Origin: Lachnospiraceae bacterium UBA3401 | GTDB taxonomy: Bacteria > Bacillota > Clostridia > Lachnospirales > Lachnospiraceae | Assembly: GCA_002358575.1 (NCBI GenBank) | Contig: DEPD01000067.1 | Location: 1-13,203, forward strand | DNA: 13,203 nt | Direction: 5' to 3' | Shown: piece after piece, positions 7,613-13,203 of the stretch | How the letters are laid out: every line of letters begins with the position of its first letter | Numbering within the stretch: the stretch's first letter is position 1 | The notes under the pieces: generated by a model | Databases searched by the model: none | Told to the model about the DNA's origin: nothing | Seen by the model: the letters and a program-made list of their open reading frames with translations, nothing else | Program-made: the position numbers and the translations under genes

Positions 7613-7967
7613 ACGGCAGGAAATTGTAAAATTAGATAAAACACTGAAAGAATACAAGCTCCTATGCGGAAACAGCATTGATTCCCCACAGGAGCTTGTT
7701 TCTTTTATCAGCGAAAAGCGTAAGCAGATTTCCGATTTGGAAAAAGAACGGCAGTCAGTTTACAACCGCAACCACCATAAGAAAAGTGAAGAATTAAATG
7801 CACAGGCAAGGGAAATCTCCGCCACGATAAAACCTCTGCGGGCGGAATTATCCCTTGCAAAGGCTGTCCTTGAAAAAATACCGAAGCTACAAGAAGTAAT
7901 TGAAGCCGAACGGCAGGCGGAAACTGCCGTTATAACAAAAAATAGGGAAAGAAGGTATGCACGATGA
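7611..7967 (+). pseudogene. C-terminal fragment of a relaxase-like (MobA/MobL-type) protein
   Basis: From about 7611 the plus frame encodes about 118 residues, largely coiled coil: SPQELVSFISEKRKQISDLE, KKSEELNAQAREISATIKPL and a basic end NRERRYAR before TGA at 7965-7967. From memory of the family this matches the C-terminal coiled-coil tail of Tn1549-type relaxases, which nick oriT and lead the strand into the recipient. The N-terminal relaxase domain with its histidine triad and catalytic tyrosine is absent; left of 7611 this frame is antisense to other genes. The stop overlaps the next start as ATGA, so the two were translationally coupled. No start codon with a ribosome site was seen, so expression of the fragment is doubtful. 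Confidence 0.55.
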
Positions 7968-9235
7968 CAAATAGCAAAATTAAAACCAATACCCCGTCGA
8001 AGAAAAAGGCAGCGAATATCCAAGTAGATAAACTCCATATCTTTGAGGGACATCCCTTTAAAGTACTGGATGATGAAGATATGAACAATCTTACAGAGAG
8101 CATAAAGGTACAGGGAATTATTTCTCCGTTAATTGTTCGCACAATTGAAAGAACGGATGAATATGAAGTGATAAGCGGACACAGGCGTTTACACGCCGCC
8201 GTCAAAGCAGGGCTTTCCGAAGTGCCTGCTTTAATTTATCCCCTTGACCGAAACGAAGCGATGATTGCGGTTGTAGACAGCAACCTGCACCGTGAAAGGC
8301 TGCTCCCAAGTGAAAAAGCCTTTGCCTACAAAATGAAAATGGATGCAATGAAAGCACAGGGCAGGAGAACGAGGCAGTACACCGGCTGCGCCGTCAATTT
8401 CAAAAGCACTACCGTCAGTTACAAAGTCCATAAGAGAATCCAGCACAGCGAGGAGGATTACCAAATCATCCCCGATATGCAGGAAGCCATCATCTCCGAG
8501 GAGCAATGGCTGAGGGTGCAGGAACTTCGCAAACACAAGCGCAGACCGACGAAAACCGGCAGGACAAACCTTTTTTCGGGGCTGCTCTACTGCTACGACT
8601 GCAAATCGAAAATGCACTTTGTAGCCGCCAAGAGCATGAAACGAAAACAGGAGCATTTCCGCTGTTCCCAATATAAATCCGGCAGAGGGGAATGTGCTAT
8701 GCACTATATCCGCGATATTGTCCTTGAACAGCTTGTGCTGGAAGCAGTCAGTGACTTATCCGATTTTGTACGCTGTTACGAGCCGGTATTTCTGTATCTG
8801 CTGGCAAAGAAAAACAACGCCATGCGGCAAAAGGAATACCAACAGCTTCAACAGGCTGTAGAAAACGGCACAAAGCGGATAGCGGAAATCGACAGGCTGA
8901 TTGAAAAGGTATTTGAGCAGAACGCAGGCAGCGTACTCTCTGATGAACGGTTTGCTAAAATGCTTCAAAGCTATAAAAAGGAGCAGAAATCACTGACACA
9001 GGAAGTGGAAGAAAACCGCCATACCTTGCAGAACGCTGAACAGCGGGTAATGGATTTAAGGCTTGTCTTACGCACTTTGCGGGAGATAACCGACATTAAG
9101 GAACTCACGCCTACGCTTGTCAATTCGCTGATTGAGCGTATCGAAGTCCACAACAGCAACAAGTCCAGCGGTCACAGCCATGTGAAGGTAGACATTTATT
9201 TTACGGCGGTGGGTATAATAGATATTCCCACGTAG
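7964..9235 (+). CDS. Chimeric ORF: ParB-like N-terminal domain fused to large serine recombinase C-terminal half
   Basis: The ATG at 7964 overlaps the preceding stop and is served by AGAAGG. Residues about 18-125 are a ParB-N domain (DKLHIFEGHPFKVLDDEDMN, VISGHRRLHAAVKAGL, DSNLHRERLLPSEKAF). After MKAQGRR (near 8370) the sequence becomes the C-terminal part of a TndX/TnpX-type recombinase: the YTGCAVNFK...SYK block, a zinc ribbon (CYDC, then CSQYKSGRGEC), a coiled coil (about residues 285-375) and IKELTPTLVNSLIERIEVH. The recombinase catalytic domain with its serine is missing, as is the rest of ParB, so neither parent activity is expected. TAG at 9233-9235 is itself premature: the frame continues KEILATMEEIRNNPQDFKFV to TAA at 9299-9301, the usual recombinase end. 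Product if made: 423 residues, possibly DNA-binding only. Confidence 0.85.
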   Translation: MTNSKIKTNTPSKKKAANIQVDKLHIFEGHPFKVLDDEDMNNLTESIKVQGIISPLIVRTIERTDEYEVISGHRRLHAAVKAGLSEVPALIYPLDRNEAMIAVVDSNLHRERLLPSEKAFAYKMKMDAMKAQGRRTRQYTGCAVNFKSTTVSYKVHKRIQHSEEDYQIIPDMQEAIISEEQWLRVQELRKHKRRPTKTGRTNLFSGLLYCYDCKSKMHFVAAKSMKRKQEHFRCSQYKSGRGECAMHYIRDIVLEQLVLEAVSDLSDFVRCYEPVFLYLLAKKNNAMRQKEYQQLQQAVENGTKRIAEIDRLIEKVFEQNAGSVLSDERFAKMLQSYKKEQKSLTQEVEENRHTLQNAEQRVMDLRLVLRTLREITDIKELTPTLVNSLIERIEVHNSNKSSGHSHVKVDIYFTAVGIIDIPT

Positions 9236-9301
9236 AAAGAAATCCTTGCCACGATGGAAGAAATACGGAACAACCCGCAGGACTTCAAATTTGTGGCATA
9301 A

Positions 9302-9737
9302 CAAAAGGATACGGTGTAATCCCTTTTACAGAGTTCACTGTATCCTACATAAAAACATCCTTATCTGGCGACGGCAAAGGCACGGTGACCTCTACGGTTA
9401 TAGGAGATACATATTCTGTTAAGCGGAGATTCTACTTCTGGTTTCATGGTGAGAAGCAGCGTTGCATAAACAGGGATTTTTTTAACTGGCTTCCTGCCAA
9501 TCCCCGATATGCTATGTATAAGCCAAATCTGCGTTGCATGAGCAGATGGATAACTGCCCGAAAAAAGAACATAAAAAATCCCTCCAAACTTTAAAACAGG
9601 TCTGGAGAGTGTCTGTTAAGTCTTTTCGGGCATAGCATAACCGCCCACCATAACACCGTTTTTTTATATGATGGGCGTTTGCCTTAAAACCTTATGAAAT
9701 AAAACAGAGCCAACGAACTGTGATTTATTTCACAAGT
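9302..9737. other. Gene-free stretch with several inverted repeats (possible element end)
   Basis: No open frame here has a ribosome site or a recognisable product. Inverted repeats: 9306-9316 with 9336-9346 (11 bp, one G-T pair) just after the recombinase end; 9555-9564 with 9623-9632 (perfect 10 bp, tgcccgaaaa/ttttcgggca) enclosing a smaller ctcca/tggag pair; 9642-9651 with 9668-9677 (9 of 10). The 9-mer gcgttgcat occurs twice, near 9463 and 9532. A position between recombinase remnant and cargo would suit an element end or attachment region, but no core site can be defined. Confidence 0.4.
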
Positions 9738-9749
9738 TCATCGACTCTG
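9705..9749 (-). terminator. Terminator of the TetR-MBL-GNAT-KTR operon
   Basis: A long interrupted stem has outer arms 9705-9709/9745-9749 and inner arms 9714-9723/9730-9739 with one bulge. In the minus direction it is followed by TTTTATTT. It overlaps the last codons of the KTR pseudogene, so it belongs to that transcript. Confidence 0.75.
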
Positions 9750-9929
9750 CGTCTTTGCGTCTGGCTCTACGATGACTGTCATTTTTAAATTTGTTACTTC
9801 AATCAATGTTTCCTGTCTGCATTTCGGACAATAAAGAGGATAGTTTTTTTAAATAGTGTCCTCTCTGATTTTATTACGGGTTTTGTTTCCGTATATAGGA
9901 CAATATACCCATTCTATTTTATGTAACAC
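9738..9929 (-). pseudogene. Cysteine-rich KTR-domain protein, in-frame stop
   Basis: From GTG at 9929 the frame reads LHKIEWVYCPIYGNKTRNK, IREDTI, then TAA (9849-9851), then KNYPLYCPKCRQETLIEV to EPDAKTQSR and TGA at 9738-9740. This is the small zinc-ribbon-like KTR protein (about 60 residues) often found next to resistance genes in streptococcal and clostridial transposons; function unknown. Relatives have TVLKNYP or similar, so a leucine codon became a stop. One expected cysteine of the first CxxC pair is tyrosine (CPIY), so the metal site is also damaged. A GGAGG site overlaps the stop of the acetyltransferase gene upstream, making it the last gene of that operon. Confidence 0.75.
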
Positions 9930-9943
9930 GGCATATATCCTCC

Positions 9944-10474
9944 TCAAAGATTTATCAAATATACATATGCTTCCTCATTATCAAAAGTAAAGCTCCTACA
10001 ATAATTTCCACCATTTTTCTCGATTGTTTTTATTGAAGCAACATTATCCTTTTCAACTGATAACTGCAACTGTTTCAGACCGTATTTTCTCGCAACAAAA
10101 CATATTTGTCTTAATATTTCAGTAGCATACCCTTTTCTTCTTTCTGACGGTCTTACACTATATCCACAATTACCAAAATCTTTTAGGAAATCATTTAATT
10201 GATACCTCAAATCAACAATGCCAACAATTTTATTATCTGACACCCTAACTGCAAAAAATGTATCTGTTAAAACCCAATTAGGGTCAACAGTCTCCGTACT
10301 TGAATTGGCAATGACTTTATTAAACCATTCCTCATAAGAAGGAATCTTATCAAATAATTCACTCCCATTGATTATCTGTTCTCCAAAATCAAAATGCTCC
10401 TGCCGGTATTCAAGTGCTTTATCTTTCAATCCTAAACTTGGCTTTACAAGCCGTATTTCTTCATATGCCATCAT
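9944..10474 (-). CDS. GNAT-family N-acetyltransferase
   Basis: The product has 176 residues. The acetyl-CoA-binding motif A is clear: GYSVRPSERRKGYATEILRQ (about residues 104-123), with RRKGYA standing for the R/QxxGxG/A pyrophosphate loop, followed by LQLSVEKDNVASIKTIEKNG, the usual motif B. The N-terminus (EIRLVKPSL) is like that of predicted acetyltransferases of the COG3981 type. Substrate is unknown; a drug or small amine is possible given the operon, but this is inference. The double ATG at 10474 follows a GGAGG about 5 bp away. It lies 30 bp downstream of the MBL gene, same strand, and its stop overlaps the ribosome site of the KTR gene. Codons are A/T-rich, like the rest of this block and unlike the conjugative-element genes to the left. 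Confidence 0.9.
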   Translation of the reverse strand: MMAYEEIRLVKPSLGLKDKALEYRQEHFDFGEQIINGSELFDKIPSYEEWFNKVIANSSTETVDPNWVLTDTFFAVRVSDNKIVGIVDLRYQLNDFLKDFGNCGYSVRPSERRKGYATEILRQICFVARKYGLKQLQLSVEKDNVASIKTIEKNGGNYCRSFTFDNEEAYVYLINL

Positions 10475-10504
10475 TCATTCCTCCATTTAATAAATTTTAA
10501 TTTT

Positions 10505-11335
10505 TCAAACCATGATTTCCATGCCATCATAAGCGAATAAAATATTATCAAGTCCTTTTTCAAGTTCCTTGTAATAACCATATGATTTTCCCCATATTTC
10601 ATCAATATGTGTAACTATAATCTTCTTGATTCTATAATAGTTTTTCAGTTCTATAACCTCATCCAAAGTGAATATTTCATCTTTCAAAGGCGTATCCATA
10701 AGCTTCGTTCCATCATTTAATATTCCATCATCAGAAACCATGCTTATAATCAAAATATCTGTATCAAAATATAAGTCATTATGAGCAAAAGGTTTCGGAT
10801 TACAACAAGCATAGATAACCTTTTTTTCATACTCTTTCAGAACATAAAAAGTGATATTTCTGCTTGGGTTATTGTTGATTAAGTCCATGTCAATATTATC
10901 TATTTTTATATGCGGTGTTTCATTAACAGAAATACAATGAAGAACATCACCATAATATTTAAAGCAGTCACGGTTCATTTGGTTTATATCTTTAATGACC
11001 TCTGGAAGAGCATAAAAGCCAATAGGCATACTCGTTCCTTTAATAAAGTCACAGCCTATCTTTTCAACAATCCGAATACCCCTGACATGGTCTGGGTCAC
11101 TATGGGAAATGGAAAGGTGTTTCACTTCCGATATTCTTTGTCTGTTGCAGGCTACCGCAATATCTTCGGGTGTGTCTATCAACATTTTTATATCGTCAAT
11201 ATACAGGCTTGGCCCTAACCGTTCATACCTGCCGCCTTTTCGTCTGGCTTCTTCACAAATTTTACATTTACAAAATGAACTCGGGATAATTGACATGCCG
11301 CCGCTACCAATAATTTTCAATTTCAAATCTTTCAC
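10505..11335 (-). CDS. Metallo-beta-lactamase-fold hydrolase, PhnP-like group
   Basis: The product has 276 residues. The N-terminus LKIIGSGG is the first MBL strand and turn. Next comes a CxCxxC cluster, FCKCKIC (Cys22, 24, 27), as in PhnP-like phosphodiesterases, where it binds a structural zinc. LIDTPEDI follows, then the metal motif SHSDPDHVRG: His78-x-Asp80-x-Asp82-His83, with Asp where the canonical HxHxDH has its second His. Near the C-terminus VTHIDEIWG supplies a late histidine. A phosphodiesterase or related hydrolase is the best guess; the substrate is unknown. The start is taken as GTG at 11335; an AAGG lies only 4 bp upstream, so a nearby TTG is possible. The gene is 58 bp after the TetR gene and 30 bp before the GNAT gene, in one operon. 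Confidence 0.88.
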   Translation of the reverse strand: MKDLKLKIIGSGGMSIIPSSFCKCKICEEARRKGGRYERLGPSLYIDDIKMLIDTPEDIAVACNRQRISEVKHLSISHSDPDHVRGIRIVEKIGCDFIKGTSMPIGFYALPEVIKDINQMNRDCFKYYGDVLHCISVNETPHIKIDNIDMDLINNNPSRNITFYVLKEYEKKVIYACCNPKPFAHNDLYFDTDILIISMVSDDGILNDGTKLMDTPLKDEIFTLDEVIELKNYYRIKKIIVTHIDEIWGKSYGYYKELEKGLDNILFAYDGMEIMV

Positions 11336-11393
11336 ACCACCTTATCGCATGAATTGCAAGAAATAATAATGCGTTATCATTCATGTTAAATAT

Positions 11394-11996
11394 TTAAACA
11401 ATATCGCTATTACTGCCGCTTTTCACTAATATTCTTCTTATTTCTTTTATTATTCTGGAAGGTGTTTCTTTGTCCATAGGCATAAGTTTACTGTACATTC
11501 TTACCCCTTGATACGAAAACACAATTAAATCAAATATCGCAGAAATATCCACTTCATTAAATTCATGCCTGTCCATCCCATATTGTATTAGCTTCTTCCA
11601 TGTATTTGCTGAAATTAAATATTGTTCATATAGCGTATTACTCTGATTTGCAATATCACGAATGCTAAAATACTCATATATTGCTATGCTTAATGAAGAT
11701 TGGCTGTCAACCATTTCATTCTCATACTTGTTTAAAATTTCATCCAAAATAGTTACTGCCGAACAATTTTGTTCTATCCTTAAATCAATCTCATTATCCT
11801 GCTCACTTGTCATATCATCAATAATCTCTTGAAAGATTTGACGTGTGCTTTCGTAATGGCAATACAACCCGCCCCTGCTTAATTTCGCCACATCGCAGAT
11901 ATCCTTCATTGTCACTTGTTTAAAACCTTTTTCTGCAAACAAAGAACATGCACATTTCTTTATATGTTTCCTTGTTTCCTGTCCTCTTTTATTCAT
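11394..11996 (-). CDS. TetR-family transcriptional regulator
   Basis: The product has 200 residues, a normal length for the family. The N-terminal HTH domain is typical: RGQETRKHIKKCACSLFAEK, then FKQVTMKDICDVAKLSRGGL and YCHYESTRQIFQEI. The rest is the variable ligand-binding and dimer domain. The start was set at ATG 11996 (MNKRGQE) because the frame upstream crosses the promoter and the end of tnpV; its ribosome site is weak (GTAGGG about 6 bp upstream). It is the first gene of the TetR-MBL-GNAT operon and probably represses its own promoter through two 18-bp repeats there. Inference: a small molecule releases it and induces the hydrolase and acetyltransferase. Confidence 0.93.
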   Translation of the reverse strand: MNKRGQETRKHIKKCACSLFAEKGFKQVTMKDICDVAKLSRGGLYCHYESTRQIFQEIIDDMTSEQDNEIDLRIEQNCSAVTILDEILNKYENEMVDSQSSLSIAIYEYFSIRDIANQSNTLYEQYLISANTWKKLIQYGMDRHEFNEVDISAIFDLIVFSYQGVRMYSKLMPMDKETPSRIIKEIRRILVKSGSNSDIV

Positions 11997-12012
11997 AAGC
12001 AACCCTACTTTC

Positions 12013-12056
12013 CGACAAACGTGTCTGAAACTATTATACGACATATGTGTCTGAAA
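12013..12056 (-). promoter_or_regulatory. Two 18-bp operator-like repeats in the TetR promoter
   Basis: Copies at 12013-12030 and 12039-12056 are cgacaaacgtgtctgaaa and cgacatatgtgtctgaaa, 16 of 18 identical, start to start 26 bp. Each holds a GACA-N4-TGTC dyad (12014-12025 and 12040-12051). One fills the -35/-10 spacer and the other lies just after the -10, a good arrangement for repression. Binding by the neighbouring TetR protein is inferred. Confidence 0.75.
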
Positions 12057-12061
12057 GTCAA
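12033..12061 (-). promoter_or_regulatory. Promoter of the TetR-MBL-GNAT operon
   Basis: On the minus strand TTGACT (12056-12061) and a perfect TATAAT (12033-12038) are separated by exactly 17 bp. This is the best sigma-70-type promoter in the window and points into the TetR gene about 40 bp away. Confidence 0.85.
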
Positions 12062-12100
12062 TAAAAAGCGGCAAAGATTTCTCTCTACCGCCATCAACGT

Positions 12101-12472
12101 CTAAATATAAATAATTTCCTTGTTTACAATCTCCCTTGTACAAGCCCTTATGTTGTATAGCCGTCCTGCCCATTCTAAGGCATTTTCTTCCTTTAGCTGT
12201 TCTATTATGCCCTGTGCCTGTTTCATGCCCTCTATGAGCCACTCAAAGCGTTCCTGCGCCTGCCAGTCAATGTTGGCAAGGTAAGTGTTCAACCTGCCGC
12301 TTGTGAGAAGATTAGTGTATGTAACCTTTTGGTACTGCTTCAGATAGTCCAGATGCCGCTGTCCCCATGTGCCTATCGGCTGTTCTTCTTCTGCGAGTAA
12401 TCTCAAATCTGGAATAAGATACCCATTTTCTTCGTGGTATGTGCCGCCCAACTGTTCAAATATTGATTTCAT
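12101..12472 (-). CDS. tnpV: TnpV, small transposon-encoded protein
   Basis: The product has 123 residues. The start MKSIFEQLGGTYHEENGYLI, the core PIGTWGQRHLDYLKQY, VTYTNLLTSGRLNTYLANID, and the end NIRACTREIVNKEIIYI are typical of TnpV proteins from Tn4451-like mobilizable elements; its molecular role is not established. The start was moved to ATG 12472 from a longer frame because GAGGAG stands 9 bp upstream and family members start there. It lies upstream of the TetR operon on the same strand, but the strong promoter between them makes that operon separately regulated. The frame is intact, unlike the other mobile-element genes here. A possible weak hairpin with T-run (GCGG...CCGC then TTTTT, about 12061-12095) may end its transcript. 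Confidence 0.88.
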   Translation of the reverse strand: MKSIFEQLGGTYHEENGYLIPDLRLLAEEEQPIGTWGQRHLDYLKQYQKVTYTNLLTSGRLNTYLANIDWQAQERFEWLIEGMKQAQGIIEQLKEENALEWAGRLYNIRACTREIVNKEIIYI

Positions 12473-12491
12473 ATGCAAAAACTCCTCGTAT

Positions 12492-12537
12492 AATAAGTTT
12501 GTAAGCAAGAAAAACAGCTTACAGACTTATTCTTTTT
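12492..12537. terminator. Strong hairpin with T-run ahead of tnpV
   Basis: Arms 12492-12506 and 12517-12531 pair over 15 positions with one exception (a U-G wobble in plus RNA). The loop is 10 nt and CTTTTTT follows on the plus strand. As a plus-strand terminator it would block readthrough toward the insertion sequence; on the minus strand it forms the tnpV leader, ending about 5 bp before the ribosome site. It could therefore also attenuate tnpV. Confidence 0.65.
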
Positions 12538-12911
12538 TGATTAGACAGAAGGATAATTCTAAACATCCTTTCCGAAGATTCTTCTTCAATCATGCTGGTT
12601 CATCCATTCTCTGTCTATTGGTTAATAAGGTTCTTTATAGTCATGGTCCCAGATGTTACAATAAGATTCATAAAAACTGTAGCTATGGTTACTGCTTTAT
12701 CGCTCCAGCAAAGCTTCTGCTATTGCCAAGAAAGCCTGCAGCCCTAACGCTACGCTAAGACTTATTACACAAATGCTGCATCCCGGTATCTAGCCACCAG
12801 CAGGGTATTTCTGCCGGGCAATGCTCATAACGCGAGGTTTCGGGTGGCGTAGTGATCTGGGACAAACCATGATTACTCTTCTTCATTTTTATTGAAAGGT
12901 AGTGATGAGCC
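12538..12911 (+). ncRNA. IS110-type non-coding leader with candidate bridge/seek RNA (about 12782-12861)
   Basis: No gene is seen between tnpV and the IS110 transposase start. IS110-group elements are known to encode a structured guide RNA in the non-coding end next to the transposase gene. Here an interrupted stem brackets 12782-12861: CCC 12782-12784 with GGG 12859-12861, and a perfect GCCACC (12793-12798) with GGTGGC (12843-12848). Inside, GCAG...CTGC (about 12800-12814) forms a smaller hairpin. Loop guide segments and the left end of the element cannot be assigned without the other end and the target. Fold was judged by eye. Confidence 0.45.
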
Positions 12912-13203
12912 GTGAAAGAACATATTGATTACCTCTCAACACTGTTTGTTGGGATTGACATTGCATCCCGTATTCATGTTATTTCTGCACTTGATTTCAA
13001 TGAGAAGTTCTACATCAAGATGAAACCTGTAGAAAACACTCAGGAAGGCGCAGCTCTTATGGAACAGATGATTTCTGATGTGTTAGAATATAACCATCAG
13101 TTCAAATACGTTGTTATCGGTATGGAATCCACTGGTTTCTATGGTGTCCATCTGGCTAATTATCTTTCTGCCAGTGACCTGCTTGCACCATTCTCTGTCA
13201 GGG
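12912..13203 (+). CDS. IS110-family transposase, N-terminal part (runs off the window)
   Basis: Ninety-seven codons are visible from GTG at 12912; the in-frame TGA at 12906-12908 excludes any earlier start, and AAAGG lies 12 bp upstream. FVGIDIASRIHVISALD carries the first catalytic aspartate (Asp16) and VVIGMESTGFYGVHLANYL the glutamate (Glu72) of the RuvC-like DEDD domain of IS110 transposases; the remaining catalytic residues and the C-terminal serine-containing domain lie outside. These enzymes move the element without terminal inverted repeats and, in studied members, are directed by an RNA from the adjacent leader. The visible part has no stop or shift, so the element may be active. The IS110 versus IS1111 subgroup cannot be settled from this part. 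Confidence 0.9.
   Translation, partial: MKEHIDYLSTLFVGIDIASRIHVISALDFNEKFYIKMKPVENTQEGAALMEQMISDVLEYNHQFKYVVIGMESTGFYGVHLANYLSASDLLAPFSVR
12912..13203 (+). mobile_element. IS110-family insertion sequence, left part only
   Basis: The element extends from somewhere in 12538-12911 past the window edge. IS110-group elements lack long terminal inverted repeats, so the left boundary cannot be placed by eye; only the transposase part is given as a certain minimum. Confidence 0.7.

Noticed and set aside
2804..9301. Reassigned stop codons (alternative genetic code or readthrough) as the explanation for the in-frame stops
   Set aside because: Both TAA and TAG would need reading, at positions fitting different amino acids (glutamine, tryptophan, glutamate/lysine, leucine). 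The same genes also have a frameshift and truncations, and intact genes here end with the same codons. Decay explains all of it.
9385..9594. A 69-residue plus-strand reading frame starting at GTG
   Set aside because: No ribosome site at a useful distance, no recognisable motif, and it overlaps inverted repeats.
11997..12242. An N-terminal extension of the TetR protein by 82 residues
   Set aside because: It would run through the -10/-35 promoter, both operators and the end of tnpV; the HTH domain of the family starts right after ATG 11996.
12369..12758. A 129-residue plus-strand reading frame
   Set aside because: It starts antisense inside tnpV, crosses a strong hairpin and has no recognisable domain.

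Overview
The window reads as mosaic, partly decayed mobile DNA in a Bacillota genome, most likely a gut clostridium (Lachnospiraceae-like). This rests on family resemblance: BcrA-type export, Tn1549-like conjugative-element proteins (YodL, DUF3849, LPD-type, DUF4316), Tn4451-like parts (TnpV and a large serine recombinase tail), strong GGAGG ribosome sites and frequent TTG/GTG starts. No rRNA, tRNA or CRISPR array was seen.

Layout. (1) 1-2599, minus strand: an OmpR-family response regulator that has lost its N-terminus, an apparently complete sensor kinase, a terminator, then a peptide/lantibiotic-type ABC ATPase running off the left edge. The ATPase promoter carries four perfect 9-bp direct repeats at 11-bp spacing, a probable regulator site. 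(2) 2700-7404, minus: one very long polyvalent conjugative-element gene, broken by three in-frame stops and one frameshift near its 3' end. Its linkers carry a mosaic in-frame repeat family, some copies containing a palindrome. (3) 7484-9301: a rearranged patch in which two 5'-truncated genes meet back to back near 7611. To the right, a relaxase-like tail overlaps a ParB-N domain fused in frame to the C-terminal half of a large serine recombinase. (4) 9302-9740: no convincing gene, several inverted repeats. (5) 9738-12472, minus: TnpV, then a TetR regulator, a metallo-beta-lactamase-fold hydrolase and a GNAT acetyltransferase, then a broken cysteine-rich KTR gene with its own terminator. The TetR promoter is nearly consensus and carries two copies of an 18-bp operator-like repeat. 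(6) 12538-13203, plus: leader and start of an IS110-family transposase; the leader can fold like a bridge/seek RNA.

Working together (inference): the TetR-MBL-GNAT block looks like an intact, self-regulated detoxification or resistance cassette of unknown substrate, kept while the surrounding mobility genes decayed. The kinase/regulator/ABC block resembles antimicrobial-peptide sensing and export, but the missing receiver N-terminus questions whether the signal path still works. Every broken gene except the response regulator belongs to mobile-element machinery, so the element is probably not self-transmissible.
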